Origin: Sepiola atlantica
Lineage: Eukaryota; Mollusca; Cephalopoda; Sepiida; Sepiolidae
NCBI GenBank assembly: GCA_963556195.1
Contig: OY744525.1
Location: 58,812,610-58,876,609 of the forward strand
Length of the DNA: 64,000 nucleotides
Reading direction: 5' to 3'
This document shows positions 52,547 to 63,367 of the stretch, one piece after another; within the stretch, counting starts at the first letter, position 1; every line of letters starts with the position of its first letter. Made by a program: the position numbers and the translations under genes. The notes below the pieces were generated by a model. It did not search any database and had not been told where the DNA came from. It saw nothing but the letters and a program-made list of their open reading frames with translations.

Positions 52547-53552
52547 TCGCATATTAAATATTGAATTGTTTTTTTTTTAACACAAATACGGAACACATGA
52601 GTAGGTAAACTAAACTAAATTGTCTGGGACTAATTTTTCAACTATATTCCTTTAAAAATCTTTGATGTTGCCAATAGTAACATTTGCTCGAAAAAACGCT
52701 ATTTCAAAATTCTAACTGACTGAAGAACAAACGGACGGAGTCTCTTATAGAGATGAGTGGACGCACCCAGAAATGCTCCACCCATTCAGAACATTATTAG
52801 AAACAATAATGAGAAGTTAGAGATAAAATTTAAATATCATTAACACTTAAAATAAACCAATTAAGAAACTGATATTTTATGCTAACGTTGTTGAATACTC
52901 AGTTTGTCTGTGACGAAGAAACACACATCCAACCAACACATGACATACGCGTGGATTCGATATGGACTAACTTTGAAAAGGAGATATTAACCTCGAAATA
53001 TTAGAAAAATATGGACATCATATAACACATGATTGATTAAAGATCTTCTAAACCTAAAACCTATCTAAATAGAACAACAATTTGTAAAAATACAAGTATT
53101 GTTTTATTTTTTTGTAAAGTAAGTTTCTATCGTAAACCATTAACAACTTCCCTGTCATTTATCTTCAAGTTAATGTTGGGTAAAAAGGAAGCGGAGACCG
53201 TTAACATCACATACTCGTATAGACTGGTTTGTGGATCACACTGACATCGTGCTCTTAAGTCTTCTGTCGTTTATATTGTGTTATTTAATTCCTTATTTAT
53301 GTATAGGGTAAGTATGGGAACACTGAAATTATGTGTTACACATCTAGCCTCAAATGTTTCGCTTTCTTTTAAAAAAAACCCATCGATATTCGAACCAGCT
53401 TAGTTTGGCACAAGGTTGTTCAGTATGTTTCAATTTCTTAAAATAACATTTACTTATAGCTTTATAGATTTAAAAGACCCGTGGACATTCCATGGTTTAA
53501 TTAGAAATAATTACAAAGTATTAAAGATCAAACTGATACTTTTAATACAAAT

Positions 53553-53553
<1 letters not shown>

Positions 53554-53619
<66 letters not shown>

Positions 53620-53628
53620 AAGACAGAA

Positions 53629-53720
<92 letters not shown>
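53554..53720. repeat. (GA)n-(GACA)n-(GA)n compound microsatellite
   Basis: About 40 bp of GA, then AGACAGAAAGACAG and (GACA)n, then about 55 bp of GA. The Leu/Ser-rich frame across it is an artefact. Confidence 0.97.
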
Positions 53721-53722
<2 letters not shown>

Positions 53723-53785
53723 GGAGGTGTTGAAGAAACAGACAAGAACAGAGAGTTACGTTATTATGAGTCGTCGATTTATTGG

Positions 53786-53895
53786 AAAATATACTTATGG
53801 CAATTAAGCTACATAGAAACGTTTGTGTATCACTTCAAAGAAGAGTTCATTAGGCTAAGAGACCCTCTCTTGAAGTGAAACATACATGATTCTGT
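53786..53895. mobile_element. Foldback element FB8, truncated
   Basis: Outer AAAATATACTTATGGC is shared with FB10. The inner GTATCACTTCAAAGAAGAG pairs with CTCTCTTGAAGTGAAACATAC. The right outer arm is missing. Confidence 0.55.
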
Positions 53896-54145
53896 ACATG
53901 GTTCAAGAAATTTGCATCCGAAGACATGGGCCTGAATAATGAATATTGTGGATGCCCTCACCAGTGGTCAATGGTGAAACATCGAAACATATTGTGAAGG
54001 ATATTCTTAAGAGGCTTTTGGCATAATATAAGAGTTTCAAAATCAATTGTACGACGTCATCTTTCAATATTCGCTAACGTGAGCAAGATGGACAAACTTG
54101 TCCCACTTGAATTACGCGCTGCAAGCGATATGCCATTTTATACAT

Positions 54146-54605
54146 ATAGGGTGCCCCCCCTCCCCTCAATGCAATCCATGAAATAGATAGTAAAATTTAC
54201 AGTTCTTTTTGCAATCCAACCATATTTGGTACACATACATTTTAGTCTAAGCCTGATTTGTCCACCAGATTATAGTTATGAATGCCCAACAGTCTTTCTT
54301 TCATCGTCATTCAATTATATACCACATATGTACACCTCTGCGTTGCAAGCACATTTGAGTACGACATGCAAAATTCTCGATAACTAACACACTCCTCTCT
54401 TGCCCATCTTATTAAAATCACTGTCCATTCCTGACAACACCTCTTCGTATGCCCAAAACTTCTTCACGGCTACAAAGTAGCGTTCAGTATTGATCATAAC
54501 TGACCATTCATTCTCGTTTTCAAACCAGTACTGACCAATCGAACCCTATTGAATACAGTGAAACTTACAGAGTTAGATTTTTACACGGGAGTAACTTCAG
54601 ACAAT
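54146..54605 (-). mobile_element. Mariner-family element, copy C
   Basis: TATAGGGTGCCCCCCCTCCC terminus, CAATCCAACCATATTTGGTA and then a transposase body on the minus strand (similar to copy D). Internally deleted. Confidence 0.6.
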
Positions 54606-54611
54606 ACATAC

Positions 54612-55410
54612 TGGATGCCCCTATCCCTCCCCCAAAATATCACCCATGGAATCGATAATAAAATTCACAATCCTTTCTGTAATTGGTACAAATAAACTTA
54701 TTATACCTGACTTGTCTACCAAGTTTCATTCATGAATCGCCAACAGTTTTTGGTTTAATGATATGCTCCAATTGTGCACCTCTGCGTTGCAAGCACACTT
54801 GGATATGATTGATTCAGGCTGTGATGGCCTTCTTTAGCTAAGGAATAGTCTGGGAATGTTTTGATGGACAATATTGTTTAGATAACTCCACAGATTAAAA
54901 TCCGGGGATAAGGGTCTGTTGAGTGTGAAACCCATTCAGGATCAAACCTCTTACTGATGAGACGCTCATCAAAGTGTCCCTGTAGCCATTTCAATAAATC
55001 AATTCAAGTGTGGGGACTCGCCTTATTCTGTTAAAATCACTGTTCGTCATTCACAACAATATTTCTTCATCTCCCCAAGGTTGCCCATAACTTCGTAACG
55101 ACCATTCATTCTCACGTCTAAACCAGTAAGGACCAATGATACCATGCTTTGATATTGCAACGCATGCACTGCACTTGATATTGATAAAGTGCAGTAGCCT
55201 TTGCAGGCAATCTGCTGGACTGGATGTAGGGACACTTTGGTGATCGTCTTATCAGTAGGAGGTGTGCTCCTAGATGGACTGAATGGAACATTAGACAATG
55301 ATAATACAAAAATTGCTTGACTGAAACGTGGTGGACAACTTAGGCATAGACTGGAGTTTATTTGTACCAAATACGGTTGGATTGCAAGAAGGATTGTGAA
55401 TTCGTTTTTG
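54612..55410 (-). mobile_element. Mariner-family element, copy D (longest)
   Basis: Terminal regions at both ends: CCACCCATGG-type left, GTACCAAATACGGTTGGATT right. The minus strand between carries the transposase remnant (a decayed SPDLNP/DFFLW region near 54920 and an EWSxLV/N-terminal part near 55100). Frames are broken. Confidence 0.65.
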
Positions 55411-55829
55411 GTCATCCAAATAATCTATAATATTCTCCCAATGACCAGATGCCGAAGAGTTACCTAAACATGTTTTAAAATTTATTTTACATGCCGCAAA
55501 TTTGTATGTTTGTCATTCAGTATTTGTCGCAAATGCCGGGAGAAAGACAATTGAAGCATATAAATCTTATTTTTGGTTAAGAAATACAGATTATAATAGT
55601 CTTTACTCATTCAAATTTCAATGGATACAATATTATCGAATCACATTTTGTACGTCATTTCATGTATAAATATATTTTATTGAATGAGATTGACATCATG
55701 TGTTCGTTAGATCTGGTTATCATTCAATTACAAATTACAAATTACGTACATAAGATCAATAGTATTTTTCTAAAAGAGTAGTTGTCTTGAACTTTGTATA
55801 TTTTCCTTTTCTTTTGCAAACTTTCGACT

Positions 55830-56356
55830 TCATTCGCACATGCATAGAGTATTGTCGCCATATCTGGGCTGGTGCACCATCCACCAGTCTCTCCCTCTTA
55901 GACAGGGTTAAAAAAAAGAGCCTCTAATCTAATAGGTCTCACACTGTCTACCAAGCTCCATCCCCTCTCTCATCGCCGCAATGTTGCGTCCCTGTGCTTT
56001 TTTGACAAGTATTTCAATGGAATGTGCTCCGACGAACTTGCTAAATTTGTGACCCCTCGACGTATATACCCCCAACCAACCCGACAATCAGCAAAATCCC
56101 ATCCATTCACTGTGGAGGTCCCCAGACGCCACAAGGCTTTCTACTCTAATAGCTTCTTTCCTTGAACTGCTTGCCTTTAGAATTCCCTCCCTGCTCTCCC
56201 GACTGTACGAACATGCAGAAATTGAAATGCAATGTGAAGAAACATTTCGCTGCACAACACCCCACTTAGGATGCCCCTATAAATATGGCCCCTAATTCAC
56301 ATTAGACCCTTACGTTTCAGTGGCGCTGTGCCTTGATGGAATTGAATATATGTAAA
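55830..56356 (+). mobile_element. Jockey-like LINE 3' tail (copy 3)
   Basis: TGCATAGAGTATTGTCGCCA then CTGGTGCACCATCCACCAGT parallel the copy at 15.9 kb. It continues through CGCCGCAATGTTGCGTCCCT and ends near ATATGTAAAA. 5'-truncated. Confidence 0.75.
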
Positions 56357-56422
56357 AGATCATTTTCAATCATCTTCCGAAGGAATTGTTAGCATGGAAA
56401 AACGGCGCTAAAAATAAAAACA

Positions 56423-56568
56423 GACTGCTGACTGAAATTTGGTGGACATGTCGAGCATAGATTGAACTTCAATTTGTACCAAATATGGTTTGATTACAGA
56501 AAGGATTGTGAATTTTATTAACGATTATATGAATGGCATTTTTAGGGTAAGGTGGGTCACCTTATACA
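56423..56568 (+). mobile_element. Mariner-family right end only
   Basis: ACTGAAATTTGGTGGACATG, TGTACCAAATATGG, GTGAATTTTATTAACGATTA, GGTGGGTCACCTTATA: the right terminal region alone. Confidence 0.65.
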
Positions 56569-56711
56569 TTAGTATAGTATGAAATAATATAATATAAAAT
56601 AATATAATATAAAACCAGGTTAAAACATCAGCTTGAACCTGCTGATTCCAAATATACCATTGAGTTGCTTAAATCAACCGTTAGTAATTGATGCTTGGAC
56701 AGACATCTTTG

Positions 56712-56715
<4 letters not shown>

Positions 56716-56768
<53 letters not shown>
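56716..56768. repeat. (AT)n then (GT)n microsatellite
   Basis: AT array followed by GTGTGTGT. Confidence 0.95.
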
Positions 56769-56782
<14 letters not shown>

Positions 56783-57242
56783 AAATAAATATTACGGCCG
56801 ACGTGTGTCTGCATTTCTTTCTTTAGATCCGTTCTAAGTTCCTTATTCTTATTCGATTAGAACGCATCAAAAGAAAGATAGGCAGACTCGGGGACGTAAA
56901 TGTACCCCCACTCAATACAAATATAGAAAAGACAATGAGAGAAAATTCTTTAAAACGGAAAAGTAAATTTTCAATTTGAAAAAGATTGCGTGAGGCAATT
57001 GAGTTGAAATCACACATCGATGCGATCACGTAAATAATTGTCACTCGAGAAAAAAAAAGGACAATACAGAAAATTCAAGACAACGAAAAGGCTTTTGGAA
57101 TTTTAAAAAAAATGTACATTACTGTCTGACGTACGTAAGTTTGTTAAAGTTTTGGAAATAATTCAATGAAACATGCGTGTATGAACGAATTCTACCTCAA
57201 TACACATACACAATATATGGCAAATAAAAAGAATAAAATAAA

Positions 57243-57408
57243 TCCGACGGTATGAATTAAAAAGAAAAAGCGGTAGACCTAAAACCTAACGTTTCACCCA
57301 GGTCTTGCGTGGGCTTTATCAAGAGCGAAAAAGCTAAAAGTGTAAAAAAAAAACGTTGAGTTTTAGGTCTTCCGCTTTTCCTTTTGAATTCATACACAAT
57401 ATATACGT
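57243..57408. mobile_element. Foldback element FB9
   Basis: GTATGAATTAAAAAGAAAAA plus GCGGTAGACCTAAAACC pairs with GGTCTTCCGCTTTTCCTTTT plus GAATTCATAC. The loop, on the minus strand, reads TTGATAAAGCCCACGC...TGGGTGAAACG, a degenerate hammerhead-like core (two mismatches in the first box). Confidence 0.75.
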
Positions 57409-57465
57409 GTTTCAATATTTACATCAACAGTGCTCAATACGTAAGTAGAGCTTAGTACTAATATG

Positions 57466-57606
57466 AAAATATACTTATGGCTACATGTAAATGTGTCTGT
57501 TTTGGTCTCTAAGAGCTCATGAGGCTAAAAGTTAGCCAGATATGTTCTTAAGGAGCGAAAAGCAAATATTTATGTGTAGCTTGTTTGCCATAAGTATACT
57601 TTGATA
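57466..57606. mobile_element. Foldback element FB10
   Basis: Outer ends AAAATATACTTATGGC and GCCATAAGTATACTTT are inverted. The inner arms are more diverged. Followed directly by a 75-bp (AT)n. Confidence 0.65.
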
Positions 57607-57609
57607 AAA

Positions 57610-57610
<1 letters not shown>

Positions 57611-57685
<75 letters not shown>
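57611..57685. repeat. (AT)n microsatellite
   Basis: About 37 AT units. Confidence 0.97.
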
Positions 57686-57687
<2 letters not shown>

Positions 57688-57753
57688 TGTATGTCTAAGT
57701 ATTCAATGAAACATGCTTGTTTGAACGAAACCTACTTAACTACACAATATGTA

Positions 57754-57755
<2 letters not shown>

Positions 57756-57818
<63 letters not shown>
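57756..57818. repeat. (AT)n microsatellite
   Basis: About 31 AT units. Confidence 0.97.
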
Positions 57819-57821
<3 letters not shown>

Positions 57822-57973
57822 GATCCAATATTCTAATTACTTTAGTAGAGTTTACTTATTCCATATCGAATTCTATTTTATTTTGAACAAACGAGTTTTT
57901 GTTACGAAAAAGGAACATGTTAATTATCAGCCGGGAAAAGTTGAAAGTCTCTTCTCACATAAACACTTCATCA

Positions 57974-58020
57974 GCGTTCCTTGTAGCTCAGTCGGTAGAG
58001 TCGTGCATTTAAGGTAGCTT
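57974..58020 (+). mobile_element. tRNA-like 5' half
   Basis: CTTGTAGCTCAGTCGGTAGAG is a textbook tRNA D-arm/A-box. No matching B-box or acceptor stem follows, so a SINE head or tRNA fragment, not a gene. Confidence 0.45.
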
Positions 58021-58189
58021 GGCTTGGTCAAGCTCATGTTTTCAGTGATTTTCATTTTCTGTTTAACAAAGACTTTCGATATTTCCAGATGGATAGTAGG
58101 CATATATTTATTTACAAAACTTCATCTCTTAAAAATACAATAATGTTCAGTATGGAATAGTAAACTTTTTAAAAGTAATTAAAATAAAT

Positions 58190-58194
<5 letters not shown>

Positions 58195-58240
<46 letters not shown>
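58195..58240. repeat. (AT)n microsatellite
   Basis: About 23 AT units, left border of FB11. Confidence 0.95.
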
Positions 58241-58244
<4 letters not shown>

Positions 58245-58249
58245 TTTTT

Positions 58250-58489
58250 AATGTGAGGTGATATATATTATTATTTCCACAACCAGACAACGCCACAGCC
58301 CACACAAACAATGAAAGACACAGACCGGAAGCTCTAAACTCGAGTTTCGCCCTCTTCTGGGCTCATAAGTAGGACACATCCGAACTCAAGAATTGAAACC
58401 AGAGTCACTTGTATGCAAAACTTAAGTCTAGGGCTTGCGGTCTGTTGCTTTCATGGTTTGTTTGGGCTGTGGCGTTGTCTGATTGTAGA

Positions 58490-58495
<6 letters not shown>
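58250..58495. mobile_element. Foldback element FB11 between two (AT)n arrays
   Basis: Left ATTATTTCCACAACCAGACA plus ACGCCACAGCCCACACAAAC; right GTTTGTTTGGGCTGTGGCGT plus TGTCTGATTGTAGAAATAAT. Arms about 85 bp with a loop of about 80 bp containing GAGTTTCGCCCTCTTCTGGG. Flanked by (AT)n on both sides. Confidence 0.85.

Positions 58496-58540
<45 letters not shown>
58494..58540. repeat. (AT)n microsatellite
   Basis: Shared border of FB11 and the mariner element that follows. Confidence 0.95.
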
Positions 58541-58544
<4 letters not shown>

Positions 58545-59085
58545 AGGTGATCGACCCTCAAATTCCGCCCATTGAATCCTTTAATGAAATTCACAATCTT
58601 TTCTGTAATCCAACCATATTTAGTACAAATAAACTTCAGACTGTGCCTGACTTGTCCACCCAGTTTCAGTCATGAAAATCCAACATTCTTTGTTATGTCG
58701 CCATTCAATGATATGCGGGGTTACTTTGGTGATTGCCTCATCCGTAAAAGGTATGGTACGAAATGGACTCTGCACTCACCTGACTGTACCCCTATTTTTA
58801 TCTATAGGATTATCTGAAATATAATGTCTATTCTTGAACTAGAGGACCATCACAGCTAACAATGGAGCGTGTCACAGTTATTAAACATTTTCTACGTCGT
58901 ATCCAGGTGTGCGTCTCATTGAAACGACGATAAAACAAAGACTGTTGGACATTCAGGACTGAAACTTGGTGAACAAGTCAGGCATAGACTGAAGTTTAGT
59001 TGTACCAAATATGGTAGGATTTCAGAAAGGATTGTGAATTTTATTAATGATTCTATGGGTGGCATTTTAGGGGGGTCACCCTGTA
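58541..59085 (+). mobile_element. Mariner-derived element, copy F, both ends present
   Basis: Left end TACAAGGTGATCGACCCTCA and right end GGGGGGTCACCCTGTA are inverted, with TA at each border. Terminal regions run about 150 bp inward. The inside keeps transposase remnants (a decayed SPDCTPIFI for SPDLNPxDFF, and ERVTVIKHFLRRIQVCVSL). About 545 bp, internally deleted, inserted at an (AT)n edge. Confidence 0.75.
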
Positions 59086-59089
59086 TGTA

Positions 59090-59480
59090 TACGTGTGTAG
59101 AAATAGTTACGCTAGTAATGTGTATGTATATTGAGCAAGTAAGAGGACTTACATGTCTTGTTTTCTGATGTCCGACTGTTATTCTTATAAATTAAATGTT
59201 TTGATGTGATTATTTATGTCAGCTGATGTCCCTGTTGGAGATAAATAGGAAAGGATTTGCTGAAATTGCTATGCACCGTTCACATGAAGGAAGAAGAAAA
59301 AGAAGAAGAAGAAAAAGAAGAAGGAGAAATGAAAGAAAACTATGGAAAACTACAAAGGCCACAAGGGGAAGGCAGGGATCGCCAGTTTGATTAGAGGATT
59401 TTAAAGTTATTTTAAAGAGGACACACATTTAAAATACAAATGAAAACTCTCATTTAAATACGATATAATAAATCCAACTT
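59090..59480. other. No gene recognised
   Basis: A-rich AGAAGAAGAAAAAGAAG tract at 59286-59330. Confidence 0.4.
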
Positions 59481-59487
59481 CCAGTAA

Positions 59488-59575
59488 CAAATTCGGTGGC
59501 TCAGTTGCTCAGGCACTGAACACCAGCCGCTGGTGTCTCAGTTTCGAATCTCGTTACGTCTAGTCACACTGATGA
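59488..59575 (+). mobile_element. tRNA-derived SINE fragment
   Basis: GGTGGCTCAGTTGCTCAGGC (A-box region) and AGTTTCGAATCTCG (B-box) at tRNA spacing; the inner stem CACCAGCCGCTGGTG is a good anticodon-arm hairpin. The ends do not pair into an acceptor stem. Confidence 0.55.
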
Positions 59576-59579
59576 GTTG

Positions 59580-60130
59580 GAGGCGATAAAACATGCCCGT
59601 GGATAAAACACGCACACAGGCTCCGTCATCTTTACAACTTGACGTACATTTTTCTATCTCAACAGGAAGTTCGCACCCCAAACCAATAGTAACCGAAATT
59701 AATTTGAAAAAAAGAGAGAAAAAAAAAAGAAGAAAAGACATAGGTAATGAAAAAATGAAAACGAAGGTAAAAAGAATCCCGGTCAACGCCAGGTAGATGC
59801 AGCTTGTTAAAAACAAAGAAACGGCACGGTTTTATTGTTCTAAATATTTTTTGCGCAGGCGGAAGTAATAGAAAAAACAATGAAAATAGTATTAGTCAAC
59901 TGGGTAAATTTTCGTATGAGAATAACACATTTAGAACACCACAGCGAAGGTGTCTGTTTAGGTTGTTATTTCTGCAAATAACAAATGACGTCTTGAACGT
60001 TCGTTTGCTGTTGAATTTATAAGTAAAAAGAAAAAGAAGAAATCAAAATGATATTTGTTTTTATAAAAACCAAGGGGAATAAATATTATCAAAATCGATC
60101 CATAGTTAACTGGATGTCTGGAAAATTATA
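59580..60130. other. No gene recognised
   Basis: A minus-strand frame with CELPVEIEKCTSSCKDDGAC lies at about 59600-59690. It is Cys-rich but short, with no supported splice sites. Confidence 0.35.
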
Positions 60131-60138
60131 ACAGAATG

Positions 60139-60222
60139 AAGTTGTTGTTGTCGTCGTCGTCGTTGTCGACGACGACATCAACAACAACAACGACGACGAC
60201 GACGACGACGACGACGAAGAGT
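60139..60222. repeat. Palindromic (GTT/GTC)n-(GAC/AAC)n triplet tract
   Basis: GTTGTTGTTGTCGTCGTCGT is followed by GTCGACGACGACATCAACAA and (GAC)n, so the two halves can pair into a hairpin. Confidence 0.9.
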
Positions 60223-60236
60223 TATCACACAGGTTT

Positions 60237-60418
60237 TATTTACTCCTCTCCAGGAGTTAGGCACAAGACCAGTTTTATCTTACTCCCACAAGTAAGATGT
60301 GACCCAAGATCGGGTCGGAAAAGTGGGGTTTGAAAAGCCAGCGCTCGAGAGGTGAGCACTCTGGCCATTTAAACATTGCCTGGGCAGCCCCGTCGGCATT
60401 CCCCGGTAGAGGCGCCTT
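60237..60418 (-). mobile_element. U2-SINE subfamily A, 3' two-thirds, minus strand
   Basis: The minus strand reads GGGGAATGCCGACGGGGCTG, TGGCCAGAGTGCTCACCTCT, TTTTCAAACCCCACTTT, TGGGTCACATCTTACTTGTG, GGAGTAAATAAAA. It is nearly identical to 11920-12100, including the tRNA-like module. The U2 head is absent. Confidence 0.8.
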
Positions 60419-60420
60419 TT

Positions 60421-60665
60421 CCAGTGGAGGTCTGGTTAGTGCTCTCCCTCCTCGGTCTTTCCATCCTCCCTGACCCATCACAATTATTTTGTGTGGTACC
60501 AGCTGAGACCGATGCCTTTTTTGTTGGGGGGGTGCAGTTTATAACCTTTTTAGCAGTTTCAGTTCTCTTGGTTTCATGTGATGTCCATTCCATGTTTTTG
60601 TTTTACTTTCGTTGCAGTTTCCATGTAGCTGGTTAGTGTTCGTAGTTTATGAGGGTTGGTTGCTG
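60421..60665 (-). other. Possible second retroelement 5' region, minus strand
   Basis: The minus strand carries a basic frame (HKLRTLTSYMETATKVKQKH, then HETKRTETAKKVINC). It resembles a basic N-terminal region of a LINE protein but has no decisive motif. Arranged head-to-head with the 60.7-64 kb element across the (ATT)n tract. Confidence 0.3.
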
Positions 60666-60677
60666 CTGCTGCATCAT

Positions 60678-60682
60678 CATCA

Positions 60683-60739
<57 letters not shown>
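60678..60739. repeat. (CAT)n-(ATT)n microsatellite
   Basis: About 17 ATT triplets immediately 5' of the LINE coding region. Confidence 0.97.
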
Positions 60740-60742
<3 letters not shown>

Positions 60743-60756
60743 CCAAAATATGAATA

Positions 60757-61293
60757 ATGCACAATAATATCAATACAAGCCGTGGGACTCAGGAGAAAGA
60801 CCTGAGTGTCATGATGGGCAGGTGCTCCCTCGTTAGCCAACATGGGGGACCCGGTCCGCATCCTGCGAATGTTGGCCCTTCTCATTTCAGAAACAAAACA
60901 ACGGACAAGAATCAGGTAAGTAACCTCTCTGATTCCAGGTATGACAAGGACACAGACCAAAGACAGGAAAGCCAGAACGAAAACAGCAAACTGAAAAGAT
61001 ATAGAAAGAAATGGACCACGAAAGAGAACAGACTGGTGATGGAGTGCTATTATAAAAGCCGCTACCCTACAGAAAGACGCTACCGAAAACGAATGAAACA
61101 TCTCTGGGACATTGCTAGTGACTACCATACAACGGAACAAAGGATAGCAGATCAAGCAAGACATCCTCAAGAGAGGATGGTTCTCGGAGATGGAACTGAC
61201 GGAAATCAGACAGAAGGTGAATTGCGAAACGGAGCAAGAAACACCACCGAAGGAGAAACCACAGGAAGAGGACGGGCAAAACATACACACTGA
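60757..61293 (+). pseudogene. R4/Dong-like LINE, N-terminal part with Myb-like domain
   Basis: RYRKKWTTKENRLVMECYYK then SRYPTERRYRKRMKHLWDIA: tryptophan spacing and basic helices are those of a Myb/SANT repeat, used by such LINEs for target DNA binding. Preceded by GGPGPHPANVGPSHFRN. The frame ends at 61293; the real protein continues in another frame from about 61190. Confidence 0.65.
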
Positions 61294-61801
61294 AACTGAA
61301 GAGAGTGAAGGTTACAGGATCACAGAACCAGATGAGATAGAAGACTGCGGAACCACAGAACCTGCTGAGATAGAACTCAACGAAAAAGAAGCAAGTGACG
61401 TGGAGAACATTAGACGATACATGTTAGAAAACAAAACAAAGCTCCCATCTCTCAGGAATGAAGTAGCGAAGAAGTTAAAAGCAGAAACAGAAAGAGTAAA
61501 CAGACTCCTCACATACATCCCAACAGAAACTATTACGGACCTAAACAACCTGATATATGCAGGGGCAAAATCGGTAAGTATGAAACTAAGAAACGAAGAG
61601 AATGGACAAAAGAGATGGCCGACAAAACCTGGATGGGAAATCAGACTGGAAACCCAGATCACCAAACTTCGGAAAGAAGCTAAAACCGTGAACAGAAGGA
61701 AGGAGGATATGAAACAATTAAGAAGCAAAAATCAGAAACGCAAGGAAAAACTAAATGGGAAACATGAAGAAATAAAACAAAAGATATCAGCAATAGACTG
61801 A
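61190..61801 (+). pseudogene. R4/Dong-like LINE, linker region
   Basis: An acidic stretch (TETEESEGYRITEPDEIEDC) leads into LPSLRNEVAKKLKAETERVN and a highly charged lysine-rich helix. It stops at a TGA (61799) within otherwise continuous coding sequence that reads on in frame. Confidence 0.65.
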
Positions 61802-61990
61802 AGACTGAGACGATACAGGTACAAATCAGAACAGAGCAAACAGAACAGGACCTTTGAAAACAATGAAAGCCAGTTTTACAAAAACGTAAATGGAGAAAAA
61901 ACAACAACAGAGCAACCGAACCCAACAGAAACAAAACAATTCTGGAGCAAGATATGGGAAGAACCAAAAAAGCACAAGAATGCCTAATGG
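61802..61990 (+). pseudogene. R4/Dong-like LINE, segment between two premature stops
   Basis: In-frame continuation (RLRRYRYKSEQSKQNRTFEN, then QFWSKIWEEPKKHKNA) ended by TAA at 61985-61987. FW..IWE just before RT is typical of these proteins. Confidence 0.65.
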
Positions 61991-63367
61991 TTGAAAAACA
62001 TGGAAGATGAACTGCAGGAAATCGAACAAGGAACCGAAACAGAAATCAACAAAGAAACGATCAAGAAAACCCTAAGAAAAATGGCAAACTGGAGAGCACC
62101 AGGCCACGATGGAATACATGCATACTGGTTTAACAAATTCACGACCCTGCATGAAAGACTAGCGCAGAAACTGAGTGGATGTATCCGCAAAACAGACGTA
62201 CCAGAATGGATGACGGAAGGAAGAACAACATTAATACAAAAAGACCCCAAAAAGGGAACGACCCCCAGCAACTACAGACCGATAACATGTCTACCAATAA
62301 TGTGGAAAATTCTCACAGCACAACTGAGAGAACAAATCTACCAATCCCTGGACAAACGTGGACTGCTCCCCGAGGAACAAAAAGGATGCCGGAAAGGACA
62401 AAGAGGGGCACATGATCTACTATACATTAATCAAAAGACCCTGAAGGAGGTGAAGAGCAGACAAAAGAACATAACCATGGCATGGATTGACTACAAGAAA
62501 GCCTACGACACAATCCCCCAAACGTGGATAATTGAATGCTTAAAAATATACAAGATACCAGGCAGGATTATTAATCTCATCCAGAAAGCGATGGAAACAT
62601 GGAGACTAAAACTGACAGCCGGAGGACAACACCTGTCTGAGATAAAAATACAGAGAGGCATTTTTCAAGGAGACTCTCTATCACCACTATTGTTTATAAT
62701 AGCCATGATGCCACTCAACTACATACTCAGAAAGTGTGATGCCGGATACAGGTTTACGGATACAGAACAAAGAATAAACCACCTGATGTACATGGATGAC
62801 CTTAAACTGTTTGCAAAAAACAAAAAAGAACTGGAAAAGCTGATAAATACAACCAGGATATTCAGCCAGGATATCCAAATGGAGTTTGGAATAGAAAAAT
62901 GTGCACTGCTAGAGATTAAAAGAGGAAAACTGGAGACGACAGAAGGTATAGAACTCCCCAACCAAGAGGAGATGAGGGCGCTAGGAGAACAAGATAGTTA
63001 TAAATACCTGGGAGTTCTGGAAGCAGACACAATCAAATATACAGAAATAAAAGAGAAGATTGGAAAAGAATATCTACGAAGAACAAGGAAACTCTTAGAA
63101 ACTAAACTATATAGCAGAAACCTAGTAAAAGGGATAAACACATGGGCTGTATCACTAATAAGATACTCTGGACCATTCATAGGCTGGACCAAAGAAGAAC
63201 TCAGGCACCTTGACCAGAGGACTAGAAAACTAATGACTATGCACAATGCATTGCACCCAAAAGACGATACGGACAGACTCTACATGAAAAGAAACGAAGG
63301 AGGTAGAGGACTGGTAAGTATAGAAGACTGTGTGGAAGACACCAAAAAGAGCTGGAGAAATATGTAA
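61991..63367 (+). pseudogene. R4/Dong-like LINE reverse transcriptase domain
   Basis: Longest clean frame in the window, 458 codons. RT boxes in order: WRAPGHDGIHAYW (from residue 34), SNYRPITCLP, AWIDYKKAYDTIPQ, IQRGIFQGDSLSPLLFI, MYMDDLKLFA (YMDD at residues 267-270), then YKYLGVLEAD and the thumb. The methionine at 61991 is not the native start; coding sequence extends upstream. The frame ends early at 63365 because one base is missing near 63350; the next frame continues the protein (YVTQNTERLI). Confidence 0.8.

Noticed and set aside
53542..53745. Ser/Leu repeat protein on the minus strand
   Set aside because: Translation of the (GA)n/(GACA)n microsatellite.
57290..57335. Hammerhead in the loop of FB9
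   Set aside because: Stem II and GAAA are present but the first box (UUGAUAA) has two core mismatches; at best a decayed relic.
57978..58010. tRNA gene
   Set aside because: A good D-arm is followed by no anticodon or T arm and no acceptor pairing.
60574..61290. 238-residue minus-strand frame
   Set aside because: Mostly antisense of the LINE N-terminal region plus poly-Asn from the (ATT)n tract; the sense strand carries the recognisable domains.
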